Shown: one piece after another, positions 47,046 to 57,046 of the stretch | How the letters are laid out: each line of letters starts with the position of its first letter | Position numbering within the stretch: position 1 is the first letter of the stretch | From: TIUS-1 sp964019505 | GTDB lineage: Bacteria; Bacillota_I; Bacilli_A; Mycoplasmatales; Mycoplasmataceae | Assembly: GCF_964019505.1 (NCBI RefSeq) | Contig: NZ_OZ026449.1 | Span: 310,001-374,000, forward strand | Direction of reading: 5' to 3' | DNA length: 64,000 nucleotides | The notes under the pieces: generated by a model | The model's input: only the letters and a program-made list of their open reading frames with translations | What the model was told of the DNA's origin: nothing | Database searches by the model: none | Program-made: the position numbers and the translations under genes

Positions 47046-49550
47046 ATGCAACAAATTTATAAAAAAAGTTCAATAGAATCATTGAACAAAGATATCGAAA
47101 AACACTTCAGTATAATTACACCAATCCAACCAACTGATGTGAAGTGTTTTGACAGTGTTTCAAGAATGGTTATGCTTGATAGATATTCACAAAAAGACAA
47201 AGCATTAACTACTTTAAAAGTAGGAGATGTTGTTATTACAACAATCAAGGACGACAACGCTTTCCCAACAAGAGGGATTGGAACGTTAAAAGAAATAAAG
47301 GGAAGCAAATACATCATTCAAGTTGACGACCAATACGTTGGACAAATTGACCCATTATTATTAGAACAAAGCAAAACAACTAATTGTATTATTAAAGACA
47401 AGTTCAGTTTAGAAAAACCACTAGAACTTTTCTTTGAGCAAATCGCACGTCGTGTCGGTAAAGCACTTGCCAAAGCCGAAGGGACAACAAAACAAAAAGA
47501 AGAATGAACAGAAAAATTCGTTCATGAACTTGAAACATTAAATGTTGTTCCAGCAGGTAGAGTACTTTATGGAGCTGGTAGTGATTCAAAAGTTACTTTC
47601 TTCAATTGTTATGTAATGCCGTATATTGAAGATTCAAGAGAAGGTATTTCTAAACATAGATCACAAGTTACAGAAATCATGTCACGTGGTGGTGGAGTTG
47701 GAACAAACGGTTCAACATTAAGACCTAAAGCCACAGTTGCCAAAGGTGTTGGTGGACGTTCATCAGGATCAGTTAGCTGATTAAATGACTTATCACAACT
47801 TACTCACTTAATTGAACAAGGTGGTTCAAGAAGAGGGGCTCAAATGATTATGTTGTCAGATTGACATCCAGATATCATTGAATTCATTATTTCAAAAATG
47901 CAAAACCCAGATATTTTAATGTGATTAAAAACAAAGTCAAAATCTGAATTAATCAGACAAGCAGCAAATGCTAAATTGACTTTTGAACCATTAAAACAAA
48001 CTGAAAGAGAAGTTTTTGAATTTGTTTCAAAAAACAATACTGCAGTTTCAAGTGATGCACTAAGATCAATCCAAACACAATTGAAAGATGGTGGAAAATG
48101 AGTTGTTAACAACCCACACTTCCTTTCGGGTGCAAATATTTCAGTAGCCATTTCACATCCATTTATGAAAGCTGTTGAAAAAAACAAATCATGAGATTTA
48201 AAGTTCCCAGACATTGAAAATATGACTGCAGTTCAAAAAGAATTTTATGACAAAGAATGACAAAACATTGGTAATGTTTTTGAATGAGAAAAACTAGGTT
48301 ACCCAGTTAAAGTTTATGAAACAATTAAGGCAAAAGACCTTTGAGACTTAATTAACTTTTGTGCAACTTATTCAGCAGAGCCAGGAATATTCTTTATTGA
48401 TGCCGCAAACGATATGACAAATGCACAAGGTTACGGACAAAAAGTTGTTGCTACAAACCCATGTGGTGAACAACCATTAGCGCCGTTCTCAGTATGTAAC
48501 TTGTCTGCAATTAACTTATCAAACTTTGTAAACAAAGAAACAAAAGAAGTGTTATACGATGCACTTTCTGAAACTGTTAAAGTTTGTGTGAGAATGCAAG
48601 ACAACGTTATTGACGAAACTCCTTACTTCTTAGAAGAAAACAAAAAACAAGCTCTTGGTGAAAGAAGAATTGGTATGGGTGTAATGGGATTACACGACCT
48701 ACTAATTTGAGCTGGAGTTAAGTATGGATCAAAAGAAGGTAATAAAATTGTAGATAAAGTATTTGAAACAATTTCATTAACTGCATACAGAACATCAATT
48801 GAGTTAGCTAAAGAAAAAGGTGTATTCCCATTCTTAGATAACAAAGAAAAATTTGCTCAATCTGGATTCATCAAAACTTTACCAAAAGATATTCAAGATG
48901 GAATTAAACAATTTGGTATCCGTAACTCACACTTAGTAACTGTGGCTCCAACAGGATCAACAGGGACAATGGTAGGGTGTTCAACTGGTTTAGAACCTTA
49001 CTTTGCGTTCTCATACTTTAGAAGTGGTAGATTAGGTAAGTTCATGGAAGTTAAATCTAAAATCGTTCAAGAATGATTAGACTTAAATCCTCAACATACT
49101 GATGAAAAACTACCTGAGTTCTTCGTGAGCGCAATGGAATTATCTCCAGAAGCACACGTTGAAGTTCAATGTATTATTCAAAGATGAGTTGATTCATCAA
49201 TCTCAAAAACAGTTAATGCTCCAAAAGGATATTCTGTAGCTGAAGTAGAAAAAGTTTACATGCAACTTTACAAAGGTGGAGCCAAAGGTGGAACTATCTA
49301 TGTTGATGGAAGTAGAGACACACAAGTTCTTTCTCTTGAAATTGAAGAAACAAAAGAAAGAAAAGGATTTGTTGATGAACTAGAACCAATCAATCATGAA
49401 AACGAATTTATCAAAAAAACAGTTGCCGAAAAAAACATTGGTACAGAAATTGGTGACACATGTCCAATTTGTACTATTGGTGTCGTAATCGAACAAGGTG
49501 GATGTCACACTTGTCCAGAATGCGGTAGTCAACTAAAATGTGGTCTTTAA
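47046..49550 (+). CDS. nrdJ: Adenosylcobalamin-dependent (class II) ribonucleotide reductase
   Basis: This 834-residue enzyme makes deoxyribonucleotides using a coenzyme-B12-derived radical. Signatures are VPAGRVLYGAGS, FFNCYVMP (redox Cys), GGGVGTNGSTLRP, NPCGEQPLAPFSVCNLSAIN (thiyl Cys, Glu and second redox Cys) and APTGSTGTM. A C-terminal metal-binding region runs CPIC, then CHTCPECG and KCGL, as in NrdJ proteins. No NrdB-type radical subunit lies nearby, and the next gene is a cobalamin adenosyltransferase. All 12 Trp are TGA, so it is not a recent import from a standard-code donor. Known: most Mollicutes use the oxygen-dependent NrdEF pair instead. GGAG precedes the ATG. Confidence 0.92.
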
Positions 49551-49581
49551 GATTACAACTATAGAATAATTACCAAATATA

Positions 49582-49618
49582 AACAATGATAGTGTATAAG
49601 TGCTAACATTGTTTTTTA
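49582..49618 (+). terminator. Hairpin between nrdJ and cobA, terminator or attenuator
   Basis: AACAATG (49582-49588) pairs with CATTGTT (49607-49613), with an 18-base loop able to pair weakly, followed by TTTTA. It lies in the 82-base gap between two linked genes, so it may only lower read-through. No B12-riboswitch core was recognised in the gap. Confidence 0.55.
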
Positions 49619-49632
49619 TTTAAAGGAGAAAA

Positions 49633-50166
49633 ATGAAAAAAGATAAAGGATACATTCACATATATTGTGGAGAAGGTAAAGGTAAAACTTCAATATTAAA
49701 CGGATCAGCAATGCGTGCCAAAGGTGCTGGCTTAAATGTTTTATACTTTAGGTTTTTAAAAAATAGACCAACGTCTGAAAATGTAATGTTGGAAAAATTA
49801 GGAATTAAAATAACTAATTTTTATGAAAGCTCAACTAAGTTCGTCTGAGAAATGGATGAACAAGAAGTTCAAATATTCAAAGATGAAACATACAGAGGCT
49901 ATAAAGAAATAAAGAACGCATTAAAAGATGAAGCGGTTGATGTTATATTTATCGATGAACTTCTAGGATCTGTTGAAAATGGTTTTATTAAAAAAGATGA
50001 ATTGATTAAAGATTTAATTGAAAGGAAAAATCATATTGAAATTTTCCTTTCAGGTAGATTTTCCTTTCCTGAACTAGATGAAATAGCAGATTTAATTTCT
50101 GTAATACAACCTAAAAAACACTACATGGACATTGGTGTTAATGGTAGAAAAGGTATTGAATATTAA
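49633..50166 (+). CDS. cobA: Cob(I)alamin adenosyltransferase, CobA/BtuR/CobO type
   Basis: This 177-residue P-loop enzyme transfers the adenosyl group of ATP to cob(I)alamin, producing the cofactor of NrdJ. It shows GYIHIYCGEGKGKTS (residues 6-20, the variant P-loop), AMRAKGAGLNVLYFRFLK, VIFIDELLGSVENG and the C-terminal PKKHYMDIGVNGRKGIEY, which follows the CobA ending (H-Y/F-xxGVxARKGIE). GGAG precedes the ATG. It follows nrdJ in the same direction, and the pair forms a functional unit. Confidence 0.92.
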
Positions 50167-50175
50167 AATATATAG

Positions 50176-50200
50176 CAAAAGCACCTAAGGGTGCTTTTTC
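50176..50200 (+). terminator. Terminator after cobA
   Basis: AAAAGCACC TAA GGGTGCTTTTT, a compact G/C-rich stem with a T-run. Confidence 0.9.
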
Positions 50201-50203
50201 TTA

Positions 50204-50209
50204 TATAAT
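50204..50209 (+). promoter_or_regulatory. -10 element of trmFO, leaderless start
   Basis: A perfect TATAAT ends 6 bases before the trmFO ATG, and there is no Shine-Dalgarno. The mRNA should begin at or next to the ATG. The -35 position falls in the preceding terminator stem. Confidence 0.55.
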
Positions 50210-50215
50210 TAAACT

Positions 50216-51544
50216 ATGAAAAAAATCGTAAACATTATTGGAGCAGGGCTTGCTGGAAGTGAGGCTGCATACCAACTAGCAAAAAGAAATATACATGTAA
50301 ATCTATATGAAGTAAAAGGGATTAAAAGAAACCCGGTTCAAACTGTGGATACTTTTGGTGAACTTGTTTGTTCAAATACTTTGAGATCAACTGATCCAGC
50401 AAATGCTGTGGGTACATTAAAAGTTGAGATGCAAAAGTTTGATTCATTAATTTTAAAAGCGGCCTATAGTGCGCAACTACCAGCCGGTGGTTCACTTGCG
50501 GTTGATAGGGATTTGTTTTCCAAGTTTATAGATAATGAAATTAGAAACAATAAACTTATAAATGTAATAAGTGAAGAGGTTGGAGACATTGATCCAATGG
50601 AAATTACAATTATTGCTTCTGGTCCTTTGACAACACCTAAACTACAATTAGGAATCCAAAAGATTGTCGGTAGTGATTACTTTTATTTTTTTGATGCTGT
50701 TGCTCCAATTGTAAAACTAGATAGTTTAGATATGGGTAAACTATATTGAAAGAACAGATATGACAAAGGTGAAACTAAAGATTATTTAAATGCTCCAATG
50801 ACAAAAGAAGAGTATTTAAAATTTTATAATGAATTATTAAATTCAGAAAAAGCAGACCTTCATTTAAAAGATGAAGAATCATTACGTGTATTTGAGGGTT
50901 GTATGCCTGTTGAAGTAATGGCTAGTCGTGGTGAAAAAACATTACTACACGGACCATTAAAACCAGTTGGATTATATAGAAGTAAAGAAGACCACCACGA
51001 TCTTTTTGCCGTTGTCCAATTAAGACAAGACAATGCAGCTAAAGACTTGTTCAACTTAGTTGGTTTTCAAACTAATTTAAAATGAGGTGAACAAAAACGT
51101 GTATTTAGTTTAATCCCAGGATTAGAAAATGCTGAGTTTGTGAGATATGGTGTTATGCACAAAAACAACTTTATCAATTCACCAACATTATTAAACAAAA
51201 GCATGCAATTGAAATCAAATCCAAATGTTTTCTTTGCTGGACAAATTACTGGAGTTGAAGGTTATGTTGAATCAACCGCATCAGGAATAATAGCTGCAAT
51301 TAATGTCGCAAGGAAAATAGAAGAAAAAGAATTAATTGAATGACCAGAAACTACAGTTATGGGTGGATTGGTTAATTACATTTGTACAACTTCATCAGAG
51401 AACTTTCAACCAATGAAAGCCAACTGATCTATTGTAAACACAGATGGAATGAATAAAAAAATGAAAAAGGTTCTAAAAAAGGAACAATATTCAATTAAAG
51501 CAATTAAAGATGTTGAGGAATTCATAAATAAATATAAAATATAA
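50216..51544 (+). CDS. trmFO: tRNA (uracil-54-C5)-methyltransferase, folate-dependent TrmFO
   Basis: This 442-residue flavoprotein makes ribothymidine at tRNA position 54 using methylene-tetrahydrofolate. It shows the FAD fold IIGAGLAGSEAAYQLAKR, the LVCSNTLRS loop, FEGCMPVEVMASRG with the catalytic Cys, TLLHGPLKPVGL, and GQITGVEGYVESTASG near the end. Trp codons are TGA. A TATAAT six bases before the ATG suggests a leaderless mRNA. The next gene begins 3 bases downstream. Confidence 0.96.
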
Positions 51545-51547
51545 TAT

Positions 51548-53164
51548 ATGGCAAATAACGTAATTAATAAAAACTTTAGATTCTTCAATGAAAACCAAAA
51601 CAATAGTTTGTTTTGGTTTTCATTGCATTACATGGTTAAAGGTAATGGGGAACTTCAGTACATTGTTAATACTAGAAAAAAAGAACTTTATAGTTTGTAT
51701 CAAATTTGCCACTTAGCTATTGTTCAATATATGCTTTATCGTGGAGTTTGTCTTGAGTCACTAAGTACAAATGATATGAAAGAATATTCAGATTACATTT
51801 TAGAAAATTACGACAGTATATATTCTTTGAAATATAGACACGTAGAACAAAAACAAAAACCACCAAAAATTAAAATTGAGACACCTAAAGAAAGAAAAGA
51901 AGTTTCTCAAATGATTACTGCAATCTGTTTACCACATATTAATGAGTATTGTTTTTTAGAACACGATAGTTGAAAGAACTTATCAAGGTCATATATTGCT
52001 GAGTTAGCTCATAAAATGCATTATGACATTAACCATATATTTGACGATGATTTTAAAGTATCAGAGGTATATCCGTTTTTATTTGTTCTAAATTTAATTA
52101 ATAACGTTGATGCACAAAATTTATACAGCAATGTTTCGCACGCTTTCATTCCAGAAAGAATTATTGAAAAATATAATGGTGGAAGAAAGTGATTTATAAA
52201 AGAAGTTGAATATTTAAAATCAACAATGGAAATCATTTCAAATCCTGATGAGTTTAAAATCTTTTTAGGAAATTTTGAATATGCAAAATGGATAACTTTT
52301 ACAAGACAAGAAAAAATAAAAGCAATTTTTGAATTAACAAAAATGGCTGCCATTTTAATGAAAGATGAAATCGCTAGAATAACAATGTTAAAAGAAGGGC
52401 AAGATGCATTTGAAATCTTAGAAGAGTACATTCCAATCTTTGTTCCTTCAGATAAAGATGAGGGTGTTCGAAGTATCTTTAAACGTAATGAAGATATTGT
52501 TGTATTGTCTCCATTTACATACCAAAACGTTAACCCATTATCATTGTTGCGTTATATTGAGAGTAAAGGTGATTACCACGTTAAGGTTAACGAGAAAAAG
52601 CTATACCACTACACACAAATTGTTCTATCTGTTTTTTCAAAAATGAGAATAACATTATTGTCATATCCGTTATTTCCAGATTATATTTATGACACTATAA
52701 TAAAACCTAAATATGATGTTTGGGTTGACACACTATCTATATTCAAAATGAAAAATGATAAATTAGAATCAACAATTGAATACCATGAATTAGCAGTTGA
52801 AGAGTTCATCATTGACGAAGAAGAAATTGAATATATGAATTCAACACCAGCAAAAAAAATATCTGATGTAGAAAAAGATCATGCAATTAGAAAAATTGGA
52901 TTGATCCTTAACGTAATTATTGGTTTAAATAAACCAACATTAAAACTATTTGAGAACAATATTGAAGACTTAGTTGAATATACATATATTATTTTTGGAC
53001 CACATCCAATTAATAGAACAATTCAAACAACTGAAAATATTGTAATTCTATTAGAAAGATTCAAGACATACATCAAATTATTCAATGCAGCTTCAGAAGA
53101 TGAAGTTAAAAAATATGGAATATATTTTGATCTACCATCAAAATTATTTAAAAATGAAAACTAA
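51548..53164 (+). CDS. Hypothetical protein, 538 residues
   Basis: This is an unrecognised soluble protein, rich in helices and acidic and aromatic residues, with no signal peptide or membrane segment and no nucleotide-binding motif. It is tightly packed: 3 bases after trmFO, and its 3' end overlaps the PAP2 gene by 11 bases. It has both TGA and TGG Trp codons. No RNA or DNA-binding motif was identified. Confidence 0.7.
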
Positions 53165-54041
53165 AAATGATTTAAAACTTTATTGACCACAAATAACAAT
53201 AGGGTCAGTACTAATAATTTTTCTTATTTTATTTGGTGTTTTTGATTTAGCTATTGCAAAATCATTTACTACATATGAAAATTGATTTTCAATTGGTTTT
53301 GATATGTGGGGTAAACAAGCGGTCGTTATACCGATTGGTATAACAGCGATGTTTGGAATTGTGTCTATTTACAACATAGCAAACAAAACAAAGACACATA
53401 TAATTGAACCTTCGCTAATTGGTCTTTCTATAGTCATTGTTGGAACAATTGCCTTTCATTCAATTGGATATAAAAATTTCATTATTGTAGACGGGGATTT
53501 AAAATCATTAATAACTACAATTGCGACATCAATAATATTTTCAATTACAATTTTGAGTTTTATCGCTACAACAATAATGATAAACAAATTATCAGTTTTT
53601 AGAGATAGCCAATATATTTCTACATTGTGGATAAAGGTTATTTATGCACTTGTGCTTCTGACAATAACAACTTTGATTGTTACTGTCTTTAAAGAAATTT
53701 GAGGTAGACCAAGACCAAACTCTGTAATAGATGGTACAAATGAGTTTAAATACTTATTTGAATTTAATTTTGAAAGTGATAGGGGGAAAAGTTTCCCGTC
53801 AGGTCACACACAAGCAGCTGGGATGTTTTTCTTATTAATTTATTTCATACCCAAGTCTTCAAAACAAACTTATTTCAAAATTATATTTTTATTAATTTCG
53901 GTTTGTTCAATTTTACTAACAGGTATTTCAAGGATTGTTTATCACAAACACTTTCCATCAGATGTGACATTTTCAATGTTACTAGTTGGTGTGTTTTATA
54001 CGTTTGGTCCAAAAATTGTTAATTCAATATTAAAAAAATAA
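53154..54041 (+). CDS. PAP2-family membrane phosphatase
   Basis: This is a 295-residue integral membrane lipid phosphatase with about six hydrophobic segments. All three catalytic motifs are in order: KEIWGRPRP (KxxxxxxRP), FPSGHTQA (PSGH) and GISRIVYHKHFPSD (SRxxxxxHxxxD). Known: the family dephosphorylates phosphatidic acid, diacylglycerol pyrophosphate or polyprenyl pyrophosphates. Its ATG lies 11 bases inside the preceding gene. TGA and TGG both encode Trp. The start is chosen because the first helix begins about 12 residues on. Confidence 0.88.
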
Positions 54042-54063
54042 TGACACAAGTCATTATTTTTTT
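54034..54063. terminator. Bidirectional terminator, PAP2 / methyltransferase
   Basis: AAATAATGAC ACAA GTCATTATTT with A/T runs at both sides, spanning the convergent gene ends. Confidence 0.85.
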
Positions 54064-54803
54064 GCAATTAAAGTAATTGTATTTAAGTTTAAAATACGTG
54101 CATTGTTGTAGTTCTTTATTAATTCAATATTATTAAATCCCAATAACTCAGAAATCATTTTGATTTCATTTTCAGAATATCATTTTAAATTAAATGTCTG
54201 AAGTTCGGTTGAAACTTCTTTTCCATTTTTAAAATGAACATATTCATTTTCAGAATAAGCAACTTGTTTTGATCAGTCAATTGAATTATGGTTTATGTTT
54301 AACTGAATATTGTTTTCATTATCTAATTCAACGTTGGTCACATGTTTTGAACCTGGTTTAAATGTAGTGGGGTATATGAAATCAATTATGACCTTTCCGC
54401 CAACTATTAATGATTCATAAAAGTTTTTTAATATTAATTTTAAATCTTCTATATTTTCAATCATACAAATACTTCCGGCAGGCATGATGATTGCTTCGTA
54501 AGTGTTTGGAGAAATATAGTCTTTTAAATTCATATTAATTATCTTTCCACTAAGATTATTCGAATCCAAGTTATATTTATAAATATCTAACATTTCATTT
54601 GAGATATCTATCCCATCAACTACTAATTCATATTTTATTAATGGGATAGACACTCTTCCATTTCCGACCCCAGCTTCTAATATCTTTCCTTCCAATGGTA
54701 AAAGAAGTTTTTTATAGAACTCAATATCACCATCACTACTGGTTCCAGGCGGTTTTGTAAAATCATATATAGTTGATGATAAGGAAGAATAATAGTTTTT
54801 CAT
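54054..54803 (-). CDS. Class I SAM-dependent methyltransferase
   Basis: This is a 249-residue Rossmann methyltransferase. The AdoMet-binding motif is ILEAGVGNGRVSIPL (motif I), followed by VDGIDISNEML (motif II acidic residue) and a VGGKVIIDFIYP strand. The N-terminal YDFTKPPG region and TM-like length resemble the general methyltransferase-25 type. The substrate cannot be told. Two internal TGA-Trp codons extend it past the standard-code end at 54273 to TAA at 54054. Confidence 0.85.
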
Positions 54804-54878
54804 TTGAATGCTCCTTATGTAATATTACTTATTATAGTTTGTATACAAAAATAGGGTGTAAAAATTAAATAATTTAGT

Positions 54879-54884
54879 TATAAT
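54879..54884 (+). promoter_or_regulatory. -10 element of tRNA-Arg
   Basis: TATAAT 12 bases before the tRNA. No convincing -35. Confidence 0.5.
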
Positions 54885-54896
54885 TTACTATGAAAT

Positions 54897-54973
54897 GCCC
54901 ACATAGCTCAGTAGGATAGAGCATGCGCCTTCTAAGCGTAGGGTCAGAAGTTCGAATCTTCTTGTGGGCGCCA
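54897..54973 (+). tRNA. trnR: tRNA-Arg (anticodon UCU)
   Basis: This is a full cloverleaf: acceptor GCCCACA/TGTGGGC, D arm GCTC...GAGC, anticodon stem TGCGC/GCGTA with loop CTTCTAA giving UCU (reads AGA/AGG), T arm AGAAG TTCGAAT CTTCT, discriminator G and an encoded CCA end. AGA is the dominant Arg codon in the genes of this window. It stands alone with its own terminator. Confidence 0.96.
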
Positions 54974-54986
54974 TTTGAAATAAATA

Positions 54987-55015
54987 AAAGATGTGATTAA
55001 ACACATCTTTTTTTA
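54987..55015 (+). terminator. Terminator after tRNA-Arg
   Basis: AAAGATGTG ATTAAA CACATCTTT followed by T's. Confidence 0.9.
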
Positions 55016-55045
55016 TTGTCTTAATAACTTAAATAGTTAAGTTGA

Positions 55046-56827
55046 TTATTCTTTGTCTCCGGGAGTTTGAAGAGCTGCACGTCTTTCTTTTCTATTAGGA
55101 CCTTCGGGCTTGCTATCTCTTCTTCCGCCATCGCGTCCACCGCGTGAACCACCATCTCTAGAACCATATAATCCACCGCGTGAACCACCATCTCTAGAAC
55201 CATATGATCCACCACGTGAACCACCACGGTCGCGATCTCTTGATCCTCCGCCAAATGATCCACCGCGTGAACCACCATCTCTAGAACCATATGATCCACC
55301 ACGTTCTTCTCTGTTTCTTGGAGCATCAGAACTTGATGACATTGTATTTGATTTAAAAGGGGAGTCAGCACCTGAACCACCATCTCTAGGAGTGAAGTTT
55401 GAACCACCATCTCTAGGTGTGTAGTTTGAACCACCACGGTCGCGATCTCTTGAACCACCACCGAATGATCCACCTCGTGATCCTCCGTCTCTTGAACCAT
55501 AACTTGATCCACCACGTGAACCACCACGGTCGCGATCTCTTGAACCACCACCGAATGATCCACCGCGTGAACCTCCGTCTCTTGAACCACCGTAAGATCC
55601 ACCACGTGAACCTCCGCCATATGATCCACCACGAGATCCACCGCGTGAACCTCCGTCTCTTGAACCACCACGTTCTTCTCTGCTATTAGCTGAGTTTTCG
55701 GCTTTATCAATTTTGTAAGTAGAAGGGTCAACTTCATAAATTGAAATTTTAAACTCATGTTCAATTTCTTTAATTTGTTTTAAAGTTCCACGACCATCTA
55801 CAAATGAAATGGCTGATCCTTTTTCACCGTTTCTACCAGTTCTACCAATACGGTGGATTACATATTCATTATCACGAGGGATGTCATAGTTAATAACTAA
55901 GTCAACACCTTTGATGTCGATTCCACGAGCGGCCACATCAGTTGCGATAAGTACTTGAACTTCTCCACGTCTGAAACGGTTAATTGCGCGAGTTCTTTCT
56001 GATTGTCTTTTATCACCGTTGATAACAACACCATCAATACCGTTGCTTCTTAAAGTTTCCATAATTGTATCTGTGTTTGATTTTGTATTACTGAATATAA
56101 TTGCAGCTTGGGGTTTGTCAATTTCAAATATATTAATTAATAATTCTATTTTTCTATTTCTTGCAATGTAAACAAACTTATTGTCAATGTTGTCATTAAC
56201 TTTAACTACGTTATCAACAACAATAGTTTCATATTGTTTCATGTAGTTGTAAGCCATACTCATAACTTTATCGTTTGTAGTTGCACTAAATAGTCCAATT
56301 TGTACATCTGGATGTGCTTTTTGGAAAATGTCATCAATTTCATTTTTGAAACCCATTTTTAACATTTCATCAGCTTCATCTAAGATGATTGTTTTAATAT
56401 TATCGAAGTTAAATGATCTTCTAATCATGTGATCATTAATTCTTCCTGGTGTACCAACAATAATGTGAGTATCACGTAATGATATTAATTGTTTACGAAT
56501 TTCAGCTCCTCCAATAAGAGAAGTAAGTTTTATACCTTCGTAACGGCTTGTTAGTTTTCTAATTACATCCACAATTTGGTTAGCTAACTCACGAGTTGGA
56601 GCAACTATTAATGCTTGTGGTTTTCTCAACTTTGGATCTAATTTTTCAAGTATCGGAAGTGAGAAGGCGGCAGTTTTACCTGTACCTGTTGAAGATTTTC
56701 CAAAAATGTTTTTACCTTCTAAAAACATTGGAATAGCTTGTGCTTGAATATCTGTTGGTGTATTGAAATCCATTATTTCTAATGATTTTAATACTCTATC
56801 ATTTTTTATAAGTTCTTTGAACGTCAT
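55046..56827 (-). CDS. deaD: DEAD-box RNA helicase with long RGG-rich tail
   Basis: This 593-residue helicase of the CshA/DeaD type unwinds RNA in ribosome assembly and mRNA decay. Core motifs: Q motif, Walker A STGTGKT (residues 46-52), APTRELA, LDEADEML (DEAD 150-153), SATT, and ATDVAARGIDI...HRIGRTGR. Residues ~385-575 are an extreme Gly/Arg/Ser/Asp repeat of RDGGSRGGSFGGGSRDRDRG-like units, encoded by near-identical DNA repeats. The end is PNRKERRAALQTPGDKE. I chose the ATG at 56827 (MTFKELIKND, AAGGAAA upstream) over an in-frame GTG eight codons earlier. Confidence 0.94.
   Translation of the reverse strand: MTFKELIKNDRVLKSLEIMDFNTPTDIQAQAIPMFLEGKNIFGKSSTGTGKTAAFSLPILEKLDPKLRKPQALIVAPTRELANQIVDVIRKLTSRYEGIKLTSLIGGAEIRKQLISLRDTHIIVGTPGRINDHMIRRSFNFDNIKTIILDEADEMLKMGFKNEIDDIFQKAHPDVQIGLFSATTNDKVMSMAYNYMKQYETIVVDNVVKVNDNIDNKFVYIARNRKIELLINIFEIDKPQAAIIFSNTKSNTDTIMETLRSNGIDGVVINGDKRQSERTRAINRFRRGEVQVLIATDVAARGIDIKGVDLVINYDIPRDNEYVIHRIGRTGRNGEKGSAISFVDGRGTLKQIKEIEHEFKISIYEVDPSTYKIDKAENSANSREERGGSRDGGSRGGSRGGSYGGGSRGGSYGGSRDGGSRGGSFGGGSRDRDRGGSRGGSSYGSRDGGSRGGSFGGGSRDRDRGGSNYTPRDGGSNFTPRDGGSGADSPFKSNTMSSSSDAPRNREERGGSYGSRDGGSRGGSFGGGSRDRDRGGSRGGSYGSRDGGSRGGLYGSRDGGSRGGRDGGRRDSKPEGPNRKERRAALQTPGDKE
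55130..55680 (-). repeat. RGG-coding tandem repeat DNA in the helicase tail
   Basis: This is a ~550-base stretch of near-repeated units such as CGTGAACCACCATCTCTAGA and CCACCACGGTCGCGATCTCT (plus strand). It is much more G/C-rich than the rest of the window. It creates long open frames in other frames, which are not genes. Such DNA is prone to copy-number slippage. Confidence 0.85.
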
Positions 56828-56962
56828 CTTTATTTCCTTTTTATTTGTCACTATTAAGACAAAATTCCAAGAGCTTCATCAAAATACTTATACTATTATT
56901 ACCTAATTTGAAAGAATAAGTAAGTTTTGTTTGAAAAAGAAAAAAATAAAGAAAAATAGGGC

Positions 56963-56992
56963 GTTAAGTAAGTTAAGTTAAATTACTTAACA
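56963..56992. repeat. Inverted repeat overlapping the rpsP -35 element
   Basis: GTTAAGTAA (56963-56971) and TTACTTAAC (56983-56991) are exact reverse complements 11 bases apart. The right arm overlaps a TTAACA -35-like hexamer (56987-56992). It could be an operator or a weak hairpin. Confidence 0.5.
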
Positions 56993-57016
56993 CATTTATT
57001 TTTTTTAATGTATATT
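56987..57016 (+). promoter_or_regulatory. Promoter of the rpsP-rimM-trmD-rplS operon
   Basis: TTAACA at 56987-56992 and TATATT at 57011-57016, 18 bases apart, followed by AGGAGG before rpsP. Same -35 and spacing as the rRNA promoter. Confidence 0.6.
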
Positions 57017-57046
57017 ATAAGTATTAACAAAAAAATAGGAGGACCA

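Noticed and set aside
53154..53303. Start of the PAP2 gene at 53304 instead of 53154
   Set aside because: The later start would remove the first membrane helix; the ATG at 53154 gives a continuous frame with two TGA-Trp codons and a normal family topology.
55021..55764. 247-residue leftward open frame rich in Val/His, and rightward frames rich in Pro/Arg over the same bases
   Set aside because: They are frame-shifted readings of the RGG repeat DNA in the helicase gene; the helicase frame carries all conserved motifs and continues in frame.
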